Under the pieces are notes generated by a model, which saw only the letters and a program-made list of their open reading frames with translations, was not told the DNA's origin and ran no database searches. From Bacteroides sp. (GTDB lineage Bacteria; Bacteroidota; Bacteroidia; Bacteroidales; SM23-62), in NCBI GenBank assembly GCA_030589965.1, contig JAUUZM010000248.1, positions 1-5,254 on the forward strand: DNA of 5,254 bases, written 5' to 3'. Both the position numbers and the translations under genes were made by a program. Within the stretch, counting starts at the first letter, position 1. Each line of letters opens with the position of its first letter. This document shows, one piece after another, positions 1-5,254 of the stretch.

Positions 1-8
1 ATCTCAGT

Positions 9-593
9 CTAAACCGGGGCGTATTTTATGGCTGAACCATCCCAGTCCGGCGCCGACTTTATTGCTTCCAGGACTTCTTCGGGGTGATCGACCACTGTCC
101 ATATGTCTTTATGGACGGCCCGCATAAATTTCTCCTTTACCATCTTATCTATCATTTCAAGAAAGGGTTTGAAGAAATTGTTTGTATTGACTATTATGAT
201 GGGTTGCAGGATTTGTCCGAGTTGCTTGTGGGAGATCATTTCAAGGAGTTCTTCCAGGGTTCCTATCCCGCCGGGAAGGGCAATAAAGGCATCGACATCT
301 ATCACGAGTTTCTTCATTCTCTCATGCATGTCTTCGACAATCAGCATATCCTCTACCTTAGGGTGATTCCATCCCTGGTCCACCATAAACTGGGGAATGA
401 TGCCGCGGATTGATCCTTCGCAGGCAATCATTCTGTCTGCCAGAGCACCCATCAGTCCAACTGCACCACCACCATAATTGGCGGCGATGCCCTCGTAGGC
501 CAGTATCTGTCCAAGTTTGGAGGCAGCTTTCAGGTATTCACCGTTCACTTTTGCGCTGGATGCGCAAAAAATGGAAACACGCCCATGCATCAT
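9..593 (-). CDS. LOG-family (TIGR00730-type) nucleoside 5'-monophosphate phosphoribohydrolase
   Basis: Complete cytosolic protein of 194 residues, a usual length for the short LOG family. Members have a Rossmann-like fold and split the N-glycosidic bond of (cytokinin) nucleoside 5'-monophosphates, releasing base and ribose 5-phosphate; many bacterial members have no proven physiological substrate. Visible marks are an N-terminal beta strand ending in FCASS (residues 9-13), a glycine-rich YGGG loop (40-43), the MHERMKK segment (89-95) carrying the expected arginine R92, and the signature PGGIGTLEE (107-115), which fits PGGxGTxxE with E115 as the expected catalytic acid. Older annotations call such proteins lysine decarboxylases, which is not supported. 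No signal peptide or membrane segment is present. The start is ambiguous between two adjacent ATG codons (593 and 590), with no clear Shine-Dalgarno. It lies 24 bp after the thioredoxin stop, so it is probably the last visible gene of that transcript. The stop is TAG, and only 8 bases follow, so no terminator can be judged. Confidence 0.93.
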   Translation of the reverse strand: MMHGRVSIFCASSAKVNGEYLKAASKLGQILAYEGIAANYGGGAVGLMGALADRMIACEGSIRGIIPQFMVDQGWNHPKVEDMLIVEDMHERMKKLVIDVDAFIALPGGIGTLEELLEMISHKQLGQILQPIIIVNTNNFFKPFLEMIDKMVKEKFMRAVHKDIWTVVDHPEEVLEAIKSAPDWDGSAIKYAPV

Positions 594-617
594 ATTGAGA
601 AAATAAGTTTGGTCTTA

Positions 618-935
618 TTAAAGGATTGCTTCAAGCTTGCTGACAAGATTACTCTTGGGTACAGCACCAACTTGCTTATCAACGACTTCTCCATTTTTGA
701 AAAAGAGAACTGTTGGGATATTCCGGATACCGAACTTGGCGGTTACTTCCGGATTGCTATCGACGTCAAGTTTGCCAACAACAGCTGTATCTGCAAAATC
801 CTTTCCTATTTCTTCGACGATTGGTCCGACCATACGGCAAGGTCCGCACCATTCTGCCCAGAAGTCAACTATTACCGGCTTATCTGATTTCTCTACGAGT
901 TCCTCAAAATTCTGATCTGTAATTTCAATTGCCAT
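618..935 (-). CDS. trxA: Thioredoxin
   Basis: Complete 105-residue single-domain thioredoxin, the usual length for the E. coli TrxA type. It reduces disulfides in cytosolic proteins and is itself recharged by thioredoxin reductase. The active site is WCGPC (residues 29-33) with redox cysteines C30 and C33, inside the strand VDFWAEWCGPC. Also present are the buried acid D24 (equivalent to E. coli D26), its partner lysine K55 in GKLDVD, the cis-proline P74 in NIPT, and the late glycine G90. There is no signal peptide, no transmembrane helix and no extra domain, so this is a cytosolic thioredoxin and not a TlpA or ResA-like membrane form. The ATG at 935 is supported by an AGGA sequence six bases upstream. 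It ends with tandem stops TAATAA. It lies 78 bp downstream of dnaE and 24 bp upstream of the LOG-family gene, all in the same direction. Its exact client proteins cannot be inferred. Confidence 0.97.
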   Translation of the reverse strand: MAIEITDQNFEELVEKSDKPVIVDFWAEWCGPCRMVGPIVEEIGKDFADTAVVGKLDVDSNPEVTAKFGIRNIPTVLFFKNGEVVDKQVGAVPKSNLVSKLEAIL

Positions 936-941
936 TTTAAT

Positions 942-945
942 TCCT
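942..945 (-). promoter_or_regulatory. Shine-Dalgarno-like AGGA before thioredoxin
   Basis: On the minus strand AGGA is followed by six bases (ATTAAA) and then the ATG at 935. Spacing is suitable for a ribosome binding site and fixes the start. dnaE and the LOG gene lack a comparable signal, in line with the weak use of Shine-Dalgarno sequences in Bacteroidota. The match is only four bases. Confidence 0.45.
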
Positions 946-982
946 GTTTGATGTGTAAAATATTGTTAATTGGTTTAGAGCA

Positions 983-990
983 CAAAAATA
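983..990 (-). promoter_or_regulatory. Possible internal promoter -7 box for thioredoxin
   Basis: Read on the minus strand this is TATTTTTG, a full match to the Bacteroidota -7 consensus TAnnTTTG, lying in the dnaE to thioredoxin spacer. It would start transcription about 40 bases before the thioredoxin ATG. No TTTG sits at the expected 19-21 bp upstream spacing; the nearest, at 1003-1006, is only 12 bp away. The spacer is very A/T-rich, so a chance match is quite possible. Confidence 0.25.
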
Positions 991-1013
991 TATACAATTT
1001 GGCAAACCATTTG

Positions 1014-4000
1014 TTAATTAAGTTTAAAATCTATCTCCGGAGCTTCTTCAAGGAATTTAATGAGCTCATCACTCAGGTTGACCCTCTTGTTTCTGGAGAA
1101 CATTTCAATATAAATATTCTCTTCCCGGTCATGGACCATAAACTTTAATCTTGCATTGCCCTGTTTCTGATCTGCGTATTTTTCAATCTTACTAATGATT
1201 TGTTCATCAAGTTTTTTAAGGGGGATGGTAAGTATCAGGCTCTTGACCATATCCTCACGCACATCCGCCAGCATCCTGATCTCCCTTACCTTAAGTTCAT
1301 AATCAATGGTTCCGTTATTGTAGGGGCGGGGTTGGATCATGGCACGGATAAGCAGGGCATATCCCTCTACAAAGAAATTCTGAAAACTGATATAATCCTT
1401 ATTGAAAAGCATCAATCGGAAAGAATCTGTATAATCTTCGATCACAATATTTCCAAAAGGTTTATTCTTCTTTGTAAAGGCATGCTTATGTGATTTTACC
1501 AGCCCGGCTATCATAACCTCCTGTCCGTTCAGGGTGCCCAGGTTATCCAGGTCTGCCAATCCATGGCTGCAGAAATGATCGATTTCCAATTTGTAGGTAT
1601 CCAGGGGATGTGCCGATAAATAGATCCCGATAAGGTCCTTCTCCATATCCAGCTTGACAAGCTTTGGCCATGCCTCCTCTGTGGTAATTGCTGGTTTGGA
1701 AATTTCAAGGTCTCCTGATTCACCGAAAAGGGATTGCTGTGTTGTAGATGATTCATTCTGGAATTTATTGCCGTAACGAATCAGCTGCTCGATGAAGGTA
1801 TTATCCCTGGCATCCTTGCCAAAATACTGTCCCCTCTGTATTTCACCTAAGCTGTCTAAAGCTCCTGACCCCGCCATGGCTTCCATGCTTTTTTTATTGA
1901 CGGCCTGAAGATCAACTCTTTCCACAATAGCATAGACATCAGCGAAGGCACCGTTTTCATCTCTTTCCTTAATGATTCGGGTTGCAGCCGCTTCTCCAAG
2001 TCCCTTTATAGCTCCCAGTCCAAATCGTATATTTCCCTCGGAGTTGACCGTAAATTTGATCCGGCTTTCATTGACATCCGGTCCAAGTACAGACATTCCC
2101 ATACGCTTACACTCACTCATGAACAGGGTGATCTTTTTGATATCCGAGATGTTCCGGCTCAATACGGCTGCCATGAATTCCGCAGGGTAATGGGTTTTCA
2201 GCCAGCCTGTCTGGTAGGATACAAGGGCGTAGCAGGTGGAGTGGGACTTATTAAAAGCATATTCTGCGAAAGCTTCCCAGTCCTTCCAGACCTTCACCGC
2301 CATCTTTTCGTTTATACCGTTTCCGGCGCAGCCCTCAATGAACTTTTCTTTCAGCTCGTCCATCATCTTCCGCTTCTTCTTTCCCATCGCCTTTCGGAGA
2401 CTATCTGCCTGTCCGCCGGTAAACCCGGCCATTTCCTGGGAAAGTAACATAACCTGCTCCTGGTAGACGGTGATCCCGTAGGTATCTTCCAAAAGCTTTT
2501 TCATAATGGGAAGATCAAACTCAATCTTTTCCTTCCCGTGTTTCCGGTTGATGAAGCTGGGGATGTATTCCATCGGACCCGGACGATACAGCGCATTCAT
2601 CGCGATCAGGTCTTCAAAGCGGTTGGGTTTCAGCTCACGCAGATAACGTTTCATCCCATCGGATTCAAACTGGAATAATGCTGTGGTCTCACCCCTGGAA
2701 TAAAGTTCAAAAGTCTCCTTGTCATCCAGGGCCAGATTATCTATATCAATATCCACTCCTCTTGACAACTTGATTAGTTCTACGGCATCCTTAATAATGG
2801 ACAATGTTTTTAGTCCAAGGAAGTCCATCTTCAGCATCCCCACATCCTCGACGTGTTTTCCATCGAACTGGGTAACCCAGAGGTCGGTATCTTTGGACTT
2901 GCAAATGGGGATATGGTCTACCAGGTTAGACTTACCTATGATGATTCCGCAGGCATGGAGGCCGGTGTGACGTACCGATCCCTCAAGAGTTTCGGCATAC
3001 TGAAGGGTGCGTTTTGCGAGGTCTGTCCCTTTGGTTTTAACGTCCTGCAGTTCTTTGACCTCCTTATATGCTTTAGCCAGGGTGGTGCCAGGTCTTTCCG
3101 GGACCAGTTTGGCCAGTCTGTCCGCCTCCGGCAGGGGAAGTTTTTCGATGCGGGCCACATCCCGAATAGCCATCTTGGCTGCCATGGTACCGAAAGTAAT
3201 AATCTGGGCGACCTTATCCTTCCCATACTTGTTTACCACATATTTCAGAACCTCTTCCCGGCCATCTTCATCAAAATCGATATCAATATCAGGCATGGAG
3301 ATCCTGTCCGGGTTCAGGAATCGTTCAAACAGCAGTCCATATTTCAATGGATCAACATCCGTAATTCGTATGCAATAAGCAACTACAGAACCGGCTGCCG
3401 ATCCCCTCCCGGGTCCGACGCTTACATCCATATCCCGGGCCGCATTCAGAAAATCCTGAACGATCAGGAAGTACCCCGGGAATCCCATCCGTTTGACCAC
3501 ACCCAGCTCATAATCTATCCTCTCCCTGATGTCATCAGTGATGGTGGGATATCTGGCTTCGGCACCGGTATAGGTAATATGCCTCAGGTATTCATCTGCA
3601 TCATCAAATTCATCCGGCAGTGGGAAGTCCGGCATGATGGGATCCTGATTCAGATCGTAGGTTTCAATTTTGTCTGCAATCTCCTGGGTATTGGCAAGGG
3701 CCTGGGGGATGTCAGAGAAAAGTTCTGCCATTTCCTCCCGGGTCTTGAACCATTCCTGCATGGTATATCTCATCCGGTTCGGATCATCGAGATCACTTCC
3801 AGTGTTCAGGCAGATCAGGCGGTCATGTGCCTCAGAGTCCTCCTGGTTTATAAAATGGGCATCGTTGGTGGCGATAAGTTTAATTCCCCTGTCAAGGGAA
3901 ATCTTTACCAGACGTTCATTTACCTTATTCTGCTGGGCCAGGGTATCATTATCAAATTTCGGGTTGCCGGTGGGGTGACGTTGAAGCTCAAGGTAGAAAT

Positions 4001-4502
4001 CATCGCCGAAAGTTTCCATGTAGTAATTCAATGAATCTTCCAATCCGGCTTCATTTTCATTGCGGATCTGAGTAGGGACATCTCCGCCAAGACAGGCAGA
4101 GGAGGCTATTAGTCCCTCTCTATACTTTGTCAATATCTCCTTGTCGATCCTTGGCTTATAGTAATGGCCTTCCATGTAGGCGAGGGAGACCAATTTGACC
4201 AGGTTCATATAACCTGTATGGTTTTTGGCAAGCAGGATCACGTGGTATCCTCCCCGGTCTTCCTTTGTGCTTTGATCAAGCCTGCTCTTGCGGGCCAGGT
4301 AAACTTCACATCCAATGATGGGCTTGATGCTGTAGTTTTTTGCCTCGTTTGTAAATTCCTTAACACCGAAAAGATTGCCGTGATCCGTTATGGCAACGGC
4401 CTTCATACCATCTTCTTTAGCCTTTTTCATGAGCTTGGGGATACTGCAAGCCCCGTCCAGGATTGAATACTGTGTGTGCACATGAAGATGTGTAAATTCC
4501 AT
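1014..4502 (-). CDS. dnaE: DNA polymerase III subunit alpha (DnaE)
   Basis: Complete 1162-residue replicative polymerase, close to E. coli DnaE (1160). It extends DNA at the fork as the catalytic subunit of the polymerase III holoenzyme. Domains in order: an N-terminal PHP domain (about 1-280) with HLHVH (5-9), TDHGN (39-43), C137 and NDAH (213-216); a palm with GPGRGS (363-368) and PDIDIDF (404-410), giving catalytic D405 and D407, and the third aspartate D560 in KMDFLG; fingers with RPGPMEYIP, YGITVYQEQVM and FNKSHSTCYALVSYQTGWLK; a helix-hairpin-helix region near 825-850 (GLGAIKGLGEAAA); a beta-clamp-binding motif QQSLF (922-926); an OB fold near 990-1075; and a C-terminal domain. The start is taken as ATG at 4502, giving MEFTHLHVHTQYS; an in-frame TTG at 4508 would add two residues but fits the family less well. 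No intein or frameshift is seen. It is first in the minus-strand cluster and diverges from the gene at 4698. Confidence 0.98.
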   Translation of the reverse strand: MEFTHLHVHTQYSILDGACSIPKLMKKAKEDGMKAVAITDHGNLFGVKEFTNEAKNYSIKPIIGCEVYLARKSRLDQSTKEDRGGYHVILLAKNHTGYMNLVKLVSLAYMEGHYYKPRIDKEILTKYREGLIASSACLGGDVPTQIRNENEAGLEDSLNYYMETFGDDFYLELQRHPTGNPKFDNDTLAQQNKVNERLVKISLDRGIKLIATNDAHFINQEDSEAHDRLICLNTGSDLDDPNRMRYTMQEWFKTREEMAELFSDIPQALANTQEIADKIETYDLNQDPIMPDFPLPDEFDDADEYLRHITYTGAEARYPTITDDIRERIDYELGVVKRMGFPGYFLIVQDFLNAARDMDVSVGPGRGSAAGSVVAYCIRITDVDPLKYGLLFERFLNPDRISMPDIDIDFDEDGREEVLKYVVNKYGKDKVAQIITFGTMAAKMAIRDVARIEKLPLPEADRLAKLVPERPGTTLAKAYKEVKELQDVKTKGTDLAKRTLQYAETLEGSVRHTGLHACGIIIGKSNLVDHIPICKSKDTDLWVTQFDGKHVEDVGMLKMDFLGLKTLSIIKDAVELIKLSRGVDIDIDNLALDDKETFELYSRGETTALFQFESDGMKRYLRELKPNRFEDLIAMNALYRPGPMEYIPSFINRKHGKEKIEFDLPIMKKLLEDTYGITVYQEQVMLLSQEMAGFTGGQADSLRKAMGKKKRKMMDELKEKFIEGCAGNGINEKMAVKVWKDWEAFAEYAFNKSHSTCYALVSYQTGWLKTHYPAEFMAAVLSRNISDIKKITLFMSECKRMGMSVLGPDVNESRIKFTVNSEGNIRFGLGAIKGLGEAAATRIIKERDENGAFADVYAIVERVDLQAVNKKSMEAMAGSGALDSLGEIQRGQYFGKDARDNTFIEQLIRYGNKFQNESSTTQQSLFGESGDLEISKPAITTEEAWPKLVKLDMEKDLIGIYLSAHPLDTYKLEIDHFCSHGLADLDNLGTLNGQEVMIAGLVKSHKHAFTKKNKPFGNIVIEDYTDSFRLMLFNKDYISFQNFFVEGYALLIRAMIQPRPYNNGTIDYELKVREIRMLADVREDMVKSLILTIPLKKLDEQIISKIEKYADQKQGNARLKFMVHDREENIYIEMFSRNKRVNLSDELIKFLEEAPEIDFKLN

Positions 4503-4534
4503 TAGCAATAATCTGATATTAAGGGTTTTAGATT

Positions 4535-4557
4535 AAAAAAAAGGAAAGTTCATTCCC
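4535..4557 (-). promoter_or_regulatory. Short hairpin plus T8 tract in the dnaE leader
   Basis: Read on the minus strand, GGGAA (4557-4553), loop TGAAC (4552-4548) and TTTCC (4547-4543) can form a five-pair stem with one G-U pair, followed directly by eight T (4542-4535). This has the shape of a small intrinsic terminator, 33 to 55 bases before the dnaE ATG and just after the predicted transcription start. The stem is weak, so it may be a leader hairpin, an attenuator, or coincidence. It could also stop antisense transcription coming out of the divergent gene. Confidence 0.3.
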
Positions 4558-4563
4558 AATGGT

Positions 4564-4571
4564 CAAAGGTA
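4564..4571 (-). promoter_or_regulatory. Predicted dnaE promoter -7 box (Bacteroidota type)
   Basis: The minus-strand sequence is TACCTTTG, an exact match to the Bacteroidota primary sigma factor -7 consensus TAnnTTTG. It would give a leader of roughly 55 bases before the dnaE ATG. I see no TTG-type -33 element at the usual 19-21 bp spacing, so support rests on the -7 box and its position. Confidence 0.42.
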
Positions 4572-4697
4572 CGAAATTGATGCATCAGACACCCCCGTGT
4601 TGATAATTATTTATAAACTTTCAGAGGATACAAACCTACAGGCTATTACCTGAAATATAAATGAGTTTTTCTAAAAAACATTGATAAATTTACAGGC

Positions 4698-5254
4698 ATG
4701 AAAACATTTCTACTATTGGCAGGATTGCTTTTCACCATGCTTTCCACTGCCCAGGACGTAATTAAACCTTATGCGGAAAATCCCAGGTACTGGCAGTATA
4801 AGGGAAAACCCACCCTGCTGATTGGTGGGACTATAAATGATAATCTTTTTCAGTCTGATGGATTGAAAGCACATCTTGACAGTCTGAGTAAGGCCGGGGG
4901 AAATTATGTGCGCAATACCATGAGTGACCGGGATGCGGGAGATTTAAGGGCTTATTTTCGGAATTCTCAGGGAACGTATGATCTGGAGAAATGGAATGAT
5001 ACCTACTGGGAGAAATTTGAGAAGTTCCTGAAGCTGGCCTCTAAGAGGAAGATAATTGTTCAGATTGAGATATGGGACCGGTTTGATCATTCAAGGAAGG
5101 AATGGCTGAGTGACCCCTACAATCCAGGAAATAATATTAATTATACCTATGAAGAATCCGGACTGGCCCATGAATATCCTGAGCATCCCGGCAGGAATGA
5201 TCAGCCTTTCTTTTTTACCGTACCTGCCCTGGATAATAATGAGTTGATACTGAA
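4698..5254 (+). CDS. Secreted glycoside-hydrolase-like protein, 3' end outside window (partial)
   Basis: The first 185 codons of an open frame that runs off the right edge. The ATG at 4698 is the first start after an in-frame TGA at 4662, and it opens a typical signal peptide: K2, a hydrophobic core FLLLAGLLFTMLS (4-16), and a likely signal peptidase I site after A18 (STA before QD). There is no lipobox cysteine, so the product is probably periplasmic or exported. The mature part begins with NPRYWQYKGKPTLLIGGT (28-45), which resembles the first strand of TIM-barrel carbohydrate-active proteins such as DUF4038 or GH5-like families. LDSLSKAGGNYVRNTMS (60-76) looks like a barrel helix and strand, and KIIVQIEIWDRFD (118-130) like a further strand with acidic and aromatic residues. 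Catalytic acids expected on later strands lie outside the window. The protein is rich in W, Y, N and D, as is common in such enzymes. The exact family and substrate are not recognised; a non-catalytic relative is possible. It is transcribed away from dnaE. I found no clear plus-strand TAnnTTTG promoter upstream. Confidence 0.8.
   Translation, partial: MKTFLLLAGLLFTMLSTAQDVIKPYAENPRYWQYKGKPTLLIGGTINDNLFQSDGLKAHLDSLSKAGGNYVRNTMSDRDAGDLRAYFRNSQGTYDLEKWNDTYWEKFEKFLKLASKRKIIVQIEIWDRFDHSRKEWLSDPYNPGNNINYTYEESGLAHEYPEHPGRNDQPFFFTVPALDNNELIL

Noticed and set aside
84..413. A 109-codon plus-strand open frame opposite the LOG gene
   Set aside because: It is antisense to a clear family member carrying the PGGxGTxxE signature, with no recognisable protein features of its own.
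2936..3226. A 96-codon minus-strand open frame in another frame inside dnaE
   Set aside because: It overlaps intact, conserved dnaE coding sequence in a different frame and shows low-quality composition; it is no sign of a frameshift, since dnaE is continuous there.
2853..4034. A 393-codon open frame on the plus strand opposite dnaE
   Set aside because: It lies wholly antisense to the conserved polymerase core of dnaE, has no recognisable motif, and is explained as a by-product of dnaE codon use.
4503..4508. An in-frame TTG start that would extend DnaE by two residues
   Set aside because: The ATG at 4502 gives the family-typical start MEFTHLHVHTQYS, and neither start has a Shine-Dalgarno sequence that favours TTG.
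4509..4535. TAATCT/AGATTA inverted repeat in the dnaE leader
   Set aside because: A six-pair, mostly A/T stem with a 15-base loop in A/T-rich DNA is too weak to call a regulatory structure.
4685..4692. TAAATTTA as a plus-strand promoter box for the gene at 4698
   Set aside because: It matches TAnnTTTG at only seven of eight positions, lies five bases before the ATG so that the transcript would be nearly leaderless, and has no suitable -33 element.

Overview
The window is most likely chromosomal DNA from a member of the Bacteroidota. The evidence is a match to the Bacteroidota-type TAnnTTTG promoter box ahead of dnaE, mostly A/T-rich start regions with little Shine-Dalgarno signal, and the style of the protein sequences. 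I cannot place the genus. Coding density is high, and I see no mobile element, CRISPR array, tRNA or rRNA.

Layout: three genes lie head to tail on the minus strand and are read from right to left. They are dnaE (4502 to 1014, replicative DNA polymerase III alpha subunit, complete), a classical thioredoxin (935 to 618, complete) and a LOG-family nucleotide phosphoribohydrolase (593 to 9, complete). The spacers are 78 bp (dnaE to thioredoxin) and 24 bp (thioredoxin to LOG), so at least the last two are probably co-transcribed. A 195-bp divergent intergenic region (4503-4697) separates dnaE from a plus-strand gene starting at 4698 that runs off the right edge. That gene encodes a secreted protein that looks like a TIM-barrel, glycoside-hydrolase-type enzyme.

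Function: dnaE performs chromosome replication, thioredoxin supplies cytosolic disulfide-reducing power, and LOG acts on nucleoside 5'-monophosphates. Their adjacency is best read as a housekeeping block, with a possible but unproven link through nucleotide and redox metabolism. The plus-strand gene is probably the start of an unrelated carbohydrate-related locus.

Novelty: this is mainly an ordinary core-genome region. The points worth a second look are the complete set of PHP-domain metal ligands in DnaE, a small hairpin followed by eight T at the predicted 5' end of the dnaE transcript, and the incomplete secreted protein at the right edge. I found no convincing undescribed system.
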